Assembly: GCA_035763625.1 (NCBI GenBank)
Contig: DASUAS010000078.1
Location: 1 to 34,008, forward strand
DNA from: DASUAS01 sp035763625
GTDB lineage: Bacteria; Actinomycetota; Acidimicrobiia; IMCC26256; DASPTH01
Direction of reading: 5' to 3'
Length of the DNA: 34,008 bases
The notes under the pieces: generated by a model
Databases searched by the model: none
Seen by the model: the letters and a program-made list of their open reading frames with translations, nothing else
Told to the model about the DNA's origin: nothing
Program-made: the position numbers and the translations under genes
Shown here: piece by piece, positions 14,727 through 23,407 of the stretch
Layout of the letters: each line of letters opens with the position of its first letter
Numbering within the stretch: position 1 is the stretch's first letter

Positions 14727-15914
14727 ATGAGCGACGAGATCTACTACGACCCGTACGACTTCGAGATCGACACCGATCCGTATCCGGTCTGGACGCGGCT
14801 GCGCGACGAGGCGCCGCTCTACTACAACGAGAAGTACGACTTCTTCGCGGTGAGCCGCTTCGACGACGTCGAGCGGTGCTCGGTCGACTGGCGGACCTAC
14901 CGGTCCGGTCGCGGGTCGGTGCTCGAGATCATCAAGCAGGGCATCGACATCCCGCCCGGCAGCATCCTGTTCGAAGACCCACCCACCCACGACGTGCACC
15001 GCTCGCTGCTGTCGCGCGTGTTCACCCCGCGCCGCATCGCCGACCTCGAACCGAAGGTCCGGGCCTTCTGCGCCGAGAGCCTCGACCCGATGGTCGGTGC
15101 CGGCAGCTTCGACTTCATCGCCGATCTGGGCGCGCAGATGCCGATGCGCACCATCGGCATGTTGCTCGGCATCCCGGAAGAGGACCAGCAGGCGCTCCGC
15201 GACGAGATGGACGAGGGATTCCGCCTCAAGGAGGGCGCGCCACCGGAGCAGGGTCGCGCGATGTTGACGAGTGGCGACGCGTTCGCCGACTACATCGACT
15301 GGCGCATGGACCATCCGTCCGGCGACCTGATGACCGAGCTGCTCAACGCCGAGTTCGAGGATCACACCGGCGTGCGCCGGACGCTCTCGCGCGAAGAGAT
15401 CCTCGGCTACGTCGGCCTGCTCGCCGGCGCCGGCAACGAGACGACCACGCGGCTCATCGGGTGGGCCGGCAAGCTGCTGGCCGAGCATCCCGACCAGCGG
15501 CGCGAGCTGGTCGACGACCGGTCGTTGGTGCCCAACGCGGTCGAGGAGCTGCTCCGCTACGAGGCGCCGTCGCCGGTGCAGGCTCGCTACGTCCAGGAAG
15601 ACGTCGAGCACCACGGGCAGCAGGTCTCGGCGGGCAACGTGATGATCCTGCTCACCGCGGCGGGCAACCGCGACGAGCGCCACTTCCCCGATGCCGATCG
15701 CTTCGACATCCACCGCGAGATCGACCACCACCTCTCGTTCGGTTACGGGATCCACTTCTGCCTGGGTGCCGCGTTGGCTCGACTCGAGGGTCGCGTGGCG
15801 CTCGACGAGGTGCTGGAACGCTTCCCCGAGTGGGATGTCGACTGGGACCGTGCGGAGCAGGCGCACACCAGCACCGTGCGCGGCTGGGAGAAGCTGCCGG
15901 TGCTCGTCGCGTAG
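14727..15914 (+). CDS. Cytochrome P450
   Basis: This soluble bacterial class I P450 has 395 residues. The I-helix shows A233-G-A-G-N-E-T-T-T, the K-helix E274-L-L-R277, and the heme loop F-G-Y-G-I-H-F-C345-L-G, with C345 the heme thiolate. GGGGGGAG at 14712-14719 is the ribosome site and TAACGT at 14688-14693 a possible -10 box. It hydroxylates an unidentified substrate using electrons from a ferredoxin and reductase. Neither is encoded nearby, except perhaps the NuoF-like protein at 5624. Its acidic N-terminus and length fit the terpenoid/lipid-hydroxylating actinobacterial P450s. Confidence 0.94.
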   Translation: MSDEIYYDPYDFEIDTDPYPVWTRLRDEAPLYYNEKYDFFAVSRFDDVERCSVDWRTYRSGRGSVLEIIKQGIDIPPGSILFEDPPTHDVHRSLLSRVFTPRRIADLEPKVRAFCAESLDPMVGAGSFDFIADLGAQMPMRTIGMLLGIPEEDQQALRDEMDEGFRLKEGAPPEQGRAMLTSGDAFADYIDWRMDHPSGDLMTELLNAEFEDHTGVRRTLSREEILGYVGLLAGAGNETTTRLIGWAGKLLAEHPDQRRELVDDRSLVPNAVEELLRYEAPSPVQARYVQEDVEHHGQQVSAGNVMILLTAAGNRDERHFPDADRFDIHREIDHHLSFGYGIHFCLGAALARLEGRVALDEVLERFPEWDVDWDRAEQAHTSTVRGWEKLPVLVA

Positions 15915-16028
15915 TGCAGAGTCCTGGCGTCGCTGACCCGGCTCGCGGCGTCGATCCGAACACGGGAGATGTTCTTCTGGCTTTCAGCACCGCTGGGAGG
16001 CACTGAGGGCCAAGAGTTCGCCGTGCAG

Positions 16029-17366
16029 TCAGAACGGCAACCTCACGTCGACGACTCGGGCGTGCAGCGCGGGCGCGTCCTCGGGTCGCAGCGCGCCGGA
16101 TGCGACGAGCGCGTCGACCGCCGTGTGCCATCCGCGCTCGTAGTCGTCGCGGCTCGCGTAGCGCGCCCGCAGCTCGTCGTCGGTGAACGGCGTCGCCGCG
16201 CCGAACAATGGAAGCCGTCCGGTGCCCATGGCGACGCCCCGGTACGACGCGGTCGGCATCTCCAGCTCGGGGAGGCGCACGCCGCCGCGCGCGTTCCCGG
16301 CGTCGTCGAGGTCGATGCGCAGCGGAGGGCCGGGGTCCATCTCGATGCGAGGTTGGTGTGGTGCGTCGACGCCGTCGGCCAACCAGCGGTGCAGCGCGCG
16401 CAGAGCGGCGTCGTGCACCGGCGTGTACCGCAGCGGGTTGGCGACGCGTCCTCGTCGGTCGACTTCGTCGAGCCGGCTCCGGGCGTTGCCGTGCGGCGTG
16501 CCCGCCACCTCCCACACCCGCAGCCACTCGGTGTCGACGCACGGAACCTGCGCGAGATGGGTGCTCTCGAACTCGCTGTTCACGACGATCACCGGCGTCG
16601 GCGTGTCGGTGCGGAGCGCGGTGCGCATCCCCATCGGCAGGACGCCCTCTTCCGGGCGCGGTGCGCGCGCCTCCCACACCGAGAGGAGGAAGCCGTCGAA
16701 GCACCGTTCGGCCGGGTGGATCGCGTTGAGGTACGTGGCGAGGCGCATGGCCGACTGCGATCCGCCCGCCGCGATCAGGCGCTCCACCGGGACGCCGCCG
16801 AGCGGATCGACGTCGTGCTCGCGTCGACGGTCGGGCGCGAGCGCGCGGCCGGCCTGGCTGAAGAGATCGAACGCGGCCTGGTCACCCGGGTGGTGCAGGT
16901 CGCCGTACCGCTCGGGATCGTGCTCGAGCAGCGGGAGACCGCGGCGCGAGGCCATGCGCTCCATCCCGGTGGGGAAGCCGTAGAACCCGACCTCCTGCGC
17001 GCTCACCCCGACCCACGTGTAGCCCTCGTAGATCTCGCCGTCGTCGGGTGCGCCGCTCTCGTAGCCCGCGGACACGTTCTGCCACGTGACGACGACGGTG
17101 CCGTTGGCATCGGCCGCGTGCTGCGGACGGAGCACGAGCAGCCGGGTGCGGTACGGCGCCCGGGCGTACTCCGCGACCGACCAGCGCCCGTCGGGCGTCG
17201 GCTCGTCGACCAGGTGGAACGCGCGTGCGGTGCCGTCGAGGACGTACTCCTCGAGCACGTAGCCCCGCGTTGCCAGGTCGACGGCGGGCGCACCCCAGGG
17301 CGGTCGATCGCCGACGATGGGACCGGTGACGCGCGCCGGGCCCGGCGGCCCGTCCTCGCTCACCAC
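16029..17366 (-). CDS. Alpha/beta hydrolase domain-containing protein (Abhydrolase_10 type)
   Basis: The product is about 445 residues. The nucleophile is S203 in A-A-G-G-S-Q-S-A-M-R-L-A, and a base candidate lies in V-A-G-T-P-H-G-N. The pattern W-Q-N-V-S-A-G followed by V-G-V-S-A-Q-E-V-G-F-Y-G-F is typical of the long actinobacterial alpha/beta hydrolase domain proteins found in terpene and steroid degradation clusters. Two tandem GTG codons (17366 and 17363) are possible starts; the second overlaps the upstream SDR stop as GTGA, so translation is coupled. No signal peptide is seen. The substrate is probably an ester or lactone; this is inference. Confidence 0.88.
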   Translation of the reverse strand: MVSEDGPPGPARVTGPIVGDRPPWGAPAVDLATRGYVLEEYVLDGTARAFHLVDEPTPDGRWSVAEYARAPYRTRLLVLRPQHAADANGTVVVTWQNVSAGYESGAPDDGEIYEGYTWVGVSAQEVGFYGFPTGMERMASRRGLPLLEHDPERYGDLHHPGDQAAFDLFSQAGRALAPDRRREHDVDPLGGVPVERLIAAGGSQSAMRLATYLNAIHPAERCFDGFLLSVWEARAPRPEEGVLPMGMRTALRTDTPTPVIVVNSEFESTHLAQVPCVDTEWLRVWEVAGTPHGNARSRLDEVDRRGRVANPLRYTPVHDAALRALHRWLADGVDAPHQPRIEMDPGPPLRIDLDDAGNARGGVRLPELEMPTASYRGVAMGTGRLPLFGAATPFTDDELRARYASRDDYERGWHTAVDALVASGALRPEDAPALHARVVDVRLPF

Positions 17367-18163
17367 GGCATGGTCGAGCCGCCGTTCGGTCGCATCACGA
17401 TACCGGTCACGAACTTCGCCGCCGGTGACGCGAGGTAGAGCGCGGCGAACGCGATGTCGTCGGGCTCACCGGCCATGTTCATCGGCGAGAGCTTGGCCCG
17501 CTGCTCGCGGTACGCGGCCTGCTGCGCCTCGTCGAGGGTGCCGTCGGCGCGACGCGCGTGCCGTTCGTTCATCGGCGTGTCGATCCATCCCGGTGCGATG
17601 GCGTTGACGCGCACGCGCTGAGGGGCGAGCTCCATGGCGAGGGTGCGCGAGAGCTGGGCGACCGCGGCCTTCGCCGTCGCGTAGCAGACGAGTGAAGGCG
17701 TGGGGATGTCGATCGCGCCGGACGCGAGGTTGATGATCGACCCCGATCCCTGGCGGACCATGGCACGGCCCGCGGCCTGGCACCCGAAGAAGACGCCCTT
17801 GAAGTTCACCGCGAGCACACGGTCGAGCTCTTCCTCCGAGGTGTCGAGCACGAGGCCGTCGACGATGATGGCGGCGTTGTTGACCATCACGTCGAGGTGA
17901 CCCTGGTCGGCGACGATCTGCTCGACCAGCGCCTCCACGTCAGCTCGGCGGGTGACGTCGAGCTGCACCGGCGCAGCGCGGTGGCCGTCGCGCCGGATCA
18001 TCGACGCGGTGTCGGTGGCGGTGGCGTGGTCGATGTCGGCGCACACCACGGTGGCGCCGGCTTCGGCGAGGCGGGCGGAGATGGCCCGGCCGAGGCCGCG
18101 CCCCGCGCCGGTCACGAGGGCCACCCGGTCGGTGAGGTCGAAGGCTTCAGAGATCGTCGTCAT
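17360..18163 (-). CDS. Short-chain dehydrogenase/reductase, likely NAD-dependent
   Basis: The 267-residue SDR has T-G-A-G-R-G-L-G at 18-25, N-N-A-A at 95-98, S148 and Y161-A-T-A-K165 with the canonical 13-residue Ser-Tyr spacing. D43 at the end of strand 2 points to NAD(H). ATG 18163 is preceded by TAAGGT at 6 bases and no Shine-Dalgarno, so the message is likely leaderless. It is followed without a gap by the alpha/beta hydrolase, so one may oxidise an alcohol and the other hydrolyse an ester or lactone in the same route. Confidence 0.92.
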   Translation of the reverse strand: MTTISEAFDLTDRVALVTGAGRGLGRAISARLAEAGATVVCADIDHATATDTASMIRRDGHRAAPVQLDVTRRADVEALVEQIVADQGHLDVMVNNAAIIVDGLVLDTSEEELDRVLAVNFKGVFFGCQAAGRAMVRQGSGSIINLASGAIDIPTPSLVCYATAKAAVAQLSRTLAMELAPQRVRVNAIAPGWIDTPMNERHARRADGTLDEAQQAAYREQRAKLSPMNMAGEPDDIAFAALYLASPAAKFVTGIVMRPNGGSTMPW

Positions 18164-18169
18164 GGCCGG

Positions 18170-18175
18170 ACCTTA
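18170..18175 (-). promoter_or_regulatory. Putative -10 box TAAGGT, leaderless start of the SDR gene
   Basis: On the minus strand TAAGGT is followed by 6 bases and ATG 18163. It shares the short divergent region with the promoter at 18199-18228. Confidence 0.55.
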
Positions 18176-18198
18176 CGTTGCCGGGCCGCGTCGGATCC

Positions 18199-18228
18199 TT
18201 GACACTAAGCAGGTCGGCTCAATACGGT
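18199..18228 (+). promoter_or_regulatory. Promoter TTGACA-N18-TACGGT for the MDR/sulfotransferase pair
   Basis: A perfect TTGACA at 18199-18204 is followed after 18 bases by TACGGT at 18223-18228. The predicted start lies near 18235, leaving a leader with GGGGGAG before ATG 18262. It is the best consensus -35 in the window, so constitutive expression is likely. Confidence 0.7.
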
Positions 18229-18261
18229 GCCGCGCATCCGAGACCCCGGGGGGAGCGACCC

Positions 18262-19293
18262 ATGCGAGCAGTCCGAGTCGTGCAGCACGCCGCGCCGCTG
18301 GAGGCGTTGGAGCTCCAGGACATCCCGACGCCCGATCCCGGAGCCGGCGAGGTGCTGGTCGAGGTGTCGGCCGCGTCGCTGAACTTCGGCGACATCGCCC
18401 GCTGCCGGGGGACGGTGGCGAGCGTGATGGGCCAGGTGCCGTTCACCATCGGCATGGACGTGTGCGGCGTCGTGACCGCGGCCGGCGAGGGCGGCGAGCA
18501 GTGGGTCGGGCGCCGGGTGGTGGCCACGACCGTGCAGTCGTTCGGTGGCGTCGCCGACTTCGCGCTGGCGGGGGTCAACGGTGTGTTCGAGGCGCCGCCC
18601 GAGCTCGACGACGTCGAGGCCGCCGCGTTCACGCTGCCGTTCCACACCGGGTACCTCGCGGTGCAACGCCGAGCCAAGCTCCAGGCGGGGGAGGAGCTGC
18701 TCGTCATCGGGGGGGCGTCGGCCGTCGGCACCGCGGTGATCCAACTCGGCACGGCGGCGGGCGCGCACGTGGTCGCGGTCGCCGGCGGCGCCGAGAAGGG
18801 CGAGCTGGTGCGCAGCCTCGGTGCCGAGCCGATCGACCACCAGTCGGAGGACCTCTTCGACCGGGTGATGGCGCTCACGCACGAGCACGGGGCGGACGTG
18901 TGCGCCGACATGATCGGTGGTGAGGGCACCGAGACGGTCTGGACGTGCATGGCGCGCGAGGGTCGCTACGTCGCGGTCGGGTTCAACGACGACCCCGAGT
19001 CGGGGCTCACCGGGCGCCCCTTGCGCAAGGTGTCGATGGGCAACTTCTCCGTGCTCGGCGTGATGATGGGCTACAACGACATGCCCGTCGAGTTCCGCCG
19101 CTTCGGGCTCAACACCTTCCCGCCGTCGGTCGGCCAGGAGGTGCACGCGGCGCTGCTCGAGCTCGTGCGCGCGGGGAAGATCCGGCCCGTCATCGGGCGC
19201 GTGATCGGCATGGAGGAGGTCGCGGCCGCGCTCGACGACCACGACCATCGTCGCACGAGCGGCCGCACCGTGGTCGACGTCACCCGTCGATGA
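18262..19293 (+). CDS. Zinc-free MDR oxidoreductase, quinone oxidoreductase/enoyl reductase-like
   Basis: ATG 18262 follows GGGGGAG and gives 343 residues. The protein has the MDR GroES-like N-terminus with L-N-F-G-D-I-A-R and the nucleotide-binding G-G-A-S-A-V-G-T-A-V-I-Q-L. The zinc-ligand cysteines and histidines of alcohol dehydrogenases are missing, so it belongs to the quinone oxidoreductase (NADPH:quinone reductase/enoyl reductase) branch. It reduces an electron-poor double bond or quinone in the cytosol. Its stop overlaps the sulfotransferase start by ATGA, so the two are one unit. Confidence 0.9.
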   Translation: MRAVRVVQHAAPLEALELQDIPTPDPGAGEVLVEVSAASLNFGDIARCRGTVASVMGQVPFTIGMDVCGVVTAAGEGGEQWVGRRVVATTVQSFGGVADFALAGVNGVFEAPPELDDVEAAAFTLPFHTGYLAVQRRAKLQAGEELLVIGGASAVGTAVIQLGTAAGAHVVAVAGGAEKGELVRSLGAEPIDHQSEDLFDRVMALTHEHGADVCADMIGGEGTETVWTCMAREGRYVAVGFNDDPESGLTGRPLRKVSMGNFSVLGVMMGYNDMPVEFRRFGLNTFPPSVGQEVHAALLELVRAGKIRPVIGRVIGMEEVAAALDDHDHRRTSGRTVVDVTRR

Positions 19294-20444
19294 CCGCGTT
19301 CGAGCCCGACGCGCTGCTCGACGCGGCGCGCGCGGCGACGGGGCTCGACGACTTCGGTCCCGACACGTTCCGCCCCGGTCTCGACGCCCTCTGCGCGTCG
19401 CTGGAACGGGACGCGCAGCTCAACGAGCTCGGTACGGCAGCGATGCCGGGCATGCTCGTGGGCTCGCTGTCGAACCGCTTGCGCGTCTTCGACTGGATCG
19501 CGCAGCATCCCGAGGTGCGGGAGGAGGGGATCGATGCGCCGATCGTCGTCGTCGGCATGTTCCGCGCCGGGACGACGCTGTTGAGCCGCCTGTTCGACCA
19601 GGACCCGCGCAACCGCGCGCTGCTCCTGTGGGAGGCGGGGGACAGCGTGCCGCCGCCGACGCCGGCCGACCACCGGCACGGGCCCCGCGTCGACGCGGTG
19701 CACGCGAGCAACGCCATGCTCGCCCAGATCAACCCGCAGATCGAGGTGGTGCACCACGAGCAGGCCGACGAGGCCACCGAGTGCATCACGGTGATGGGCC
19801 AGGACTTCAAGAGCCTCACCTACGAGGCGATCGCCAACGTGCCCGGCTACGACGAGTGGTTGCTCGACGTCGACCAGCGCTCTGCGTACGAGTACCACCG
19901 GGCCGTGTTGCAGGTGCTGCAGAGCGGGGGCGTACGCGGGCGGTGGACGCTGAAGAGCCCGCACCACGCGCTCGCGCTCGAGCACCTCACCGCGGTGTAC
20001 CCCGACGCGCGTCTCGTGCTGCTGCACCGTGATCCGGTCGTGCTGACCGCGTCGGTCTGCAGCCTGATCAGCACGCTCTCGTCGACGTTCACCGACGCCG
20101 ACCACAGCGCGTACATCGCGTCGCACTGGCCCGCCATGCTCGAGGAGTCGGTGCGTCGCATCGACACGTTCCGCGACGCGCACCCGGAGCACCCGATCGT
20201 CGACGTGCACTACGCCGACCTGGTGACCGACCCCGCGGCGACCGTCGCGTCGATCTACCGCGCGGTCGGCGACGAGCTCGACGACACCGGCGCGTGCGCA
20301 GTGGTCGCCTACGTCGACGCGCACCCACGCGGCGAGTTCGGCGCCCACCACTACGACGTGTCGCAGTACGGCCTCGACGCCGCCGCGCTGGCGGAGCGCT
20401 TCGCCGCCTACACCGAGCGCTACGCCGTCCCGCGCGAACACTGA
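19290..20444 (+). CDS. Sulfotransferase family protein (Sulfotransfer_3 type)
   Basis: The ATG at 19290 overlaps the preceding stop. The 384-residue protein has the PAPS 5'-phosphosulfate loop G89-M-F-R-A-G-T-T-L-L, where the usual P-R-S-G-T-T is altered to F-R-A-G-T-T. A 3'-phosphate-binding region lies in A-R-L-V-L-L-H-R-D-P-V. Such proteins move sulfate from PAPS to hydroxyl groups of lipids, sterols or sugars; many actinobacterial members have no known substrate. The coupling with a quinone-oxidoreductase-like enzyme suggests modification of a reduced small molecule. It converges on a P450. Confidence 0.9.
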   Translation: MTAFEPDALLDAARAATGLDDFGPDTFRPGLDALCASLERDAQLNELGTAAMPGMLVGSLSNRLRVFDWIAQHPEVREEGIDAPIVVVGMFRAGTTLLSRLFDQDPRNRALLLWEAGDSVPPPTPADHRHGPRVDAVHASNAMLAQINPQIEVVHHEQADEATECITVMGQDFKSLTYEAIANVPGYDEWLLDVDQRSAYEYHRAVLQVLQSGGVRGRWTLKSPHHALALEHLTAVYPDARLVLLHRDPVVLTASVCSLISTLSSTFTDADHSAYIASHWPAMLEESVRRIDTFRDAHPEHPIVDVHYADLVTDPAATVASIYRAVGDELDDTGACAVVAYVDAHPRGEFGAHHYDVSQYGLDAAALAERFAAYTERYAVPREH

Positions 20445-20453
20445 CCTCCGGAG

Positions 20454-20500
20454 TTCGCCCTGTCGGCGAAGTTGCGTGACTCGGGCACCGCAGAGGTGCC
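20454..20500. terminator. Two small hairpins between convergent genes
   Basis: TTCGCC (20454-20459) pairs with GGCGAA (20465-20470), and GGCACC (20484-20489) pairs with GGTGCC (20495-20500); both have 5-base loops. They fill the space between the sulfotransferase and P450 stops and could terminate both transcripts. No T-run is present. Confidence 0.45.
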
Positions 20501-20542
20501 TGATCAGCGAAACCTCGTCGGCGAGGGTGCAGCGGCCGTCTT

Positions 20543-21751
20543 TCAGCGGGTCAGCACCAGGGGAAGGTGGCGGATGCCGGTGTGGCGGTTGCTGCGGGTC
20601 CACTCGATGGCGCCCGCGGGTTCGATCCCGGTGAAGCGCGCCAGCAGCTCGTCGTACATCACCCGCATCTCGAGCCGGGCCAGGCTGGCACCCAGGCAGA
20701 AGTGGAGGCCGTGCCCGAAGCCGAGATGGAGGTTCGGGTCACGGGTGATGTCGAACGCGTCGGCGTGCGGGAACGCGAGCTCGTCGCGGTTGGCCGAGCC
20801 CTCCCACACGACGACCTTCTCGCCCGGCTCGATCCGGTGCCCACCGAGGAGGACCGGCGCGGTGGCGGTGCGGCGCTTCGACGGCGACGGCGTCGTCCAT
20901 CGCAGGATCTCTTCGATCGCCGTCCCCATGAGCGCAGGGTCGTCTCGCAGCGCGGCGAGTTGCGCGGGATGCCGGACGAGCGCGTGCACGCCACCGGCGA
21001 TCGCGTTGCGCGTCGTCTCGCTACCGGCGGCGAAGAGCAGGCTGAAGAACATGTAGAGCTCGTCGTCGGTCAGGCCCGGTGGATCCTCGTCGCCGAGCTG
21101 GGCGTGCACCACGATCGAGAGCATGTCGCCGGTGGGACGGACGCGCTTCTCCGCGATCAGCGCGCGCCCGTACTCCATCATGTCGAAGGCGGCCGGCTCG
21201 CGCTCGGTCCCGTTGCCGGCGCGGAAGTCGAAGCCGGGCTCGACCGCGGCGAACAGCTCGTGACGGTCGTCCTCGGCGACGCCGAGGAGGATGCAGATCA
21301 TCTGCAGCGGCAGCTCGGCGGCGACCTGCACGAGGAAGTCGATCGGCTCCCCGTCGGGCACGGCGTCGAGGAGTGCGCCGGTCCGCCGGCGGAGCTCACC
21401 TTCGAGTCGACGGATCGTGAGCGGTGTGAGCCCCTTGCTCACGAGGCGGCGGATCCGGCCGTGACGTGGGTCGTCCATCATGTTGAGGACGACGCCGGCG
21501 ACGGGCAGGTCCTGGATCAGCGTGCCGCCGTACGGTCGGTCGCCGCCGGTCTCCGACGAGTACGTGGCCGGCTCCTTCAGCACGTGGAGCACCTCGGCGT
21601 AGGAGGCAACCGACCAGAACCCCTCGTGGTCGGGCGTGTGCCCGGTGGGCTCGTGCCACCACACCGGCGCCTCGGCCCGATGCCGCGCGAACACGTCGTG
21701 GGGGAAGCCGTCGGCGAACTCGTCGAGGTCGGTGAGGTCGACGCCGTCCAT
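20543..21751 (-). CDS. Cytochrome P450 (CYP125/CYP142-like pattern)
   Basis: The product of ATG 21751 has 402 residues. I-helix A241-A-G-S-E-T-T, K-helix E281-I-L-R284, and heme loop F-G-H-G-L-H-F-C352-L-G are all present. The stretch R-W-T-T-P-S-P-S-K-R-R-T-A followed by L-G-G-H-R-I and F-D-I-T-R-D-P-N-L-H-L-G-F-G resembles the sterol/fatty acid terminal hydroxylases of actinobacteria. A GTG at 21757 is an alternative start; TAGGCT 8 bases before it, with no Shine-Dalgarno, suggests a leaderless message. It is divergent from a TetR gene 63 bases away, its likely regulator. No ferredoxin or reductase gene adjoins. Confidence 0.94.
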   Translation of the reverse strand: MDGVDLTDLDEFADGFPHDVFARHRAEAPVWWHEPTGHTPDHEGFWSVASYAEVLHVLKEPATYSSETGGDRPYGGTLIQDLPVAGVVLNMMDDPRHGRIRRLVSKGLTPLTIRRLEGELRRRTGALLDAVPDGEPIDFLVQVAAELPLQMICILLGVAEDDRHELFAAVEPGFDFRAGNGTEREPAAFDMMEYGRALIAEKRVRPTGDMLSIVVHAQLGDEDPPGLTDDELYMFFSLLFAAGSETTRNAIAGGVHALVRHPAQLAALRDDPALMGTAIEEILRWTTPSPSKRRTATAPVLLGGHRIEPGEKVVVWEGSANRDELAFPHADAFDITRDPNLHLGFGHGLHFCLGASLARLEMRVMYDELLARFTGIEPAGAIEWTRSNRHTGIRHLPLVLTR

Positions 21752-21802
21752 GACCACGGAGGGCGAGCCTACGAGGCCCGGGAAGTGAAAACGCTGTTCG
21801 CG

Positions 21803-21808
21803 TAACCT
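21803..21808 (+). promoter_or_regulatory. Putative -10 box TAACCT, leaderless start of the TetR gene
   Basis: TAACCT is followed by 6 bases and ATG 21815. The P450's probable TAGGCT box lies on the other strand at 21766-21771, so both divergent promoters fall in 63 bases and one bound dimer could control both. Confidence 0.55.
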
Positions 21809-21814
21809 CGGACG

Positions 21815-22462
21815 ATGCGCTCGGAGGCAGCCGCGGTGGGCGCCGACCGACGCGTGTCGCCGGCGCGCCGGGAGAAGTACCGCGCCGAGAAGCAGCAGAT
21901 CGTGCGGGCGGCGTACGAGCTGATCCAGCGCGACGGCTCGAAGGAGACGTCGGTCCACGACGTCCTGCGCGCCGCGGGCCTCTCGACGCGCGCGTTCTAC
22001 CGCCACTTCCGGTCGCGCGACGAGCTCGTGCTCGAGATGTACCGCGTCGACTGCGACCGCGTGAACGCGACGCTCGCGGCGGCAGTGGCCGCGGCACCGG
22101 ACCCCCTCGCCGCCCTGGAGGCGTGGATCGACCAGAACCTGGCCGTGGTCTATGACGCGCGTCGGCTGCGTCACGCCGTCGTCCTCTCCTCGGCGGAGGT
22201 CTCGAGCGCCGAGGGGTTCACCGAGGTGAAGAACGCGGGCCTCGCCGCCCAGCGCGCCCCGCTCGTCGCGCTGCTGCAGGCAGGGAGGGCCCAGGGTGTG
22301 TTCCCGCACGCCGACCCGGAGACCGACGCGCTCGCGATCCAGGCCGTGGTCGGCGCGCACATGCGGGCGCGGCTCGATCGCGATCCGGTGGCGCGCACCC
22401 GAGCCGAGGCCCGCCAACGCACCCTCGACCTGTTCCGGCGCGCGCTCGGCACACCCACCTGA
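21815..22462 (+). CDS. TetR-family transcriptional regulator
   Basis: The 215-residue protein has its helix-turn-helix at about residues 28-75, including S-V-H-D-V-L-R-A-A-G-L-S-T-R-A-F-Y-R-H-F-R-S-R-D-E-L. A basic 25-residue stretch precedes it and a helical effector domain follows. It is transcribed away from the P450 gene and is likely its repressor and its own. The short intergenic region has GTGAAAACGCTGTTCGC, in which AAC and GTT are symmetric around GCT, only a weak operator hint. It ends 9 bases from the convergent Rieske gene. Confidence 0.93.
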   Translation: MRSEAAAVGADRRVSPARREKYRAEKQQIVRAAYELIQRDGSKETSVHDVLRAAGLSTRAFYRHFRSRDELVLEMYRVDCDRVNATLAAAVAAAPDPLAALEAWIDQNLAVVYDARRLRHAVVLSSAEVSSAEGFTEVKNAGLAAQRAPLVALLQAGRAQGVFPHADPETDALAIQAVVGAHMRARLDRDPVARTRAEARQRTLDLFRRALGTPT

Positions 22463-22471
22463 CGCCCGGCG

Positions 22472-23326
22472 TCAGCCCGCGCGCACCTCGACCGCGTCGC
22501 CCAGCACCCGACACTCGTACACCGGGAGGTCGACCGTCGCCGGGCCCTGCACGAGCTCGCCGTCGTCGACCCGGAACACGCTGCCGTGCCACGGGCAGGT
22601 GATGCAGCCGTCGCGCACGTCGCCTTCGTCCATGGGCCCACCGCGGTGTGGGCAGCGCGCGTCGAGCGCACGGAGCACACCGTGGTCGCGCAGCACCACG
22701 ACCGGGGCCTCGCCGGCGAGCACTCGCCGCGGCGTCTCGGTGACCTGGTCAGCGGACGCGACCCGCGTCCACTCCGCGGGCGGCCGCGGAGACGCACTCC
22801 GGTTGGTCCCGATGTTGAGGTTGGCCATCAGGTGCCCGCCGAGGTAGGCGCCAACGGTCGCGGCGGTGGCGCCGGCGAGCCCGAGGGCGACGCCGCGCGC
22901 GTGACGACCACGAACGCGCGACCACCACGACGCGGCGTAGCAGGCCACCGCCGCGCTGTTCGCGGTGGCGTGGACCAGGCCGACGCGCCGTGCCGGTCCG
23001 GTGGTGTCACCCCAGTCGGCGGCACCGGTCACTGCGGTCGGCACCGCGCTCAGCACGCCCCACGCGACCAGCTGGGTCGCGGCGCGGCGGCTCCTGCGGC
23101 CCCCGACGAGATCGAGCGTGAACGCCGACGTCCAGAAGCCGATGGGCAGGTCGGTGAGCACCGGGTGCAGCGGGTGGCCGAGCCAGGTCCCGCTCAGCAC
23201 GTCCTTGGCCGGCTGGCCGCCGAGCGCCTGCCGGACGGCATCGCCGACCGGGCCCGCCAACCGGTCGAGCCGAGCGTCACGGCCGACTCGATCGGCCGCG
23301 TCGGAGAGGATCTGGCGCAAGCTCAC
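22472..23326 (-). CDS. DUF2231 membrane domain fused to Rieske 2Fe-2S domain
   Basis: The start is taken as GTG 23326, giving 284 residues; no clear ribosome site is seen. Residues about 50-180 are a DUF2231-type multi-helix membrane domain containing G-H-P-L-H-P-V-L-T-D-L-P-I-G-F-W. The C-terminal 100 residues are a Rieske domain with C-P-H-R-G and C-P-W-H-G-S holding the 2Fe-2S cluster (two Cys, two His). This fusion is recurrent in actinobacteria and presumably anchors an electron-transfer ferredoxin to the membrane. It is divergent from the flavodoxin-UdgX-DUF72 operon. Its redox partner is unknown. Confidence 0.9.
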   Translation of the reverse strand: MSLRQILSDAADRVGRDARLDRLAGPVGDAVRQALGGQPAKDVLSGTWLGHPLHPVLTDLPIGFWTSAFTLDLVGGRRSRRAATQLVAWGVLSAVPTAVTGAADWGDTTGPARRVGLVHATANSAAVACYAASWWSRVRGRHARGVALGLAGATAATVGAYLGGHLMANLNIGTNRSASPRPPAEWTRVASADQVTETPRRVLAGEAPVVVLRDHGVLRALDARCPHRGGPMDEGDVRDGCITCPWHGSVFRVDDGELVQGPATVDLPVYECRVLGDAVEVRAG

Positions 23327-23407
23327 GCCGTGACAGCATGCCCGGCGCGTCGCACCGTCGAAACTGCGCACGGTTCGCGAGCGGTGCCGACGGGTACGCA
23401 GCGAGCC

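Noticed and set aside
15915..16028. Terminator in the 114-base gap between the P450 and alpha/beta hydrolase genes
   Set aside because: No convincing inverted repeat or T-run was found in this convergent gap.
21780..21800. TetR operator in the P450/TetR divergent region
   Set aside because: The symmetry found is only three bases on each side of GCT; too weak to call.
20543..22417. Extension of the P450 frame upstream to 22417
   Set aside because: The extension is antisense to a clear TetR gene; P450 homology starts at about 21751.
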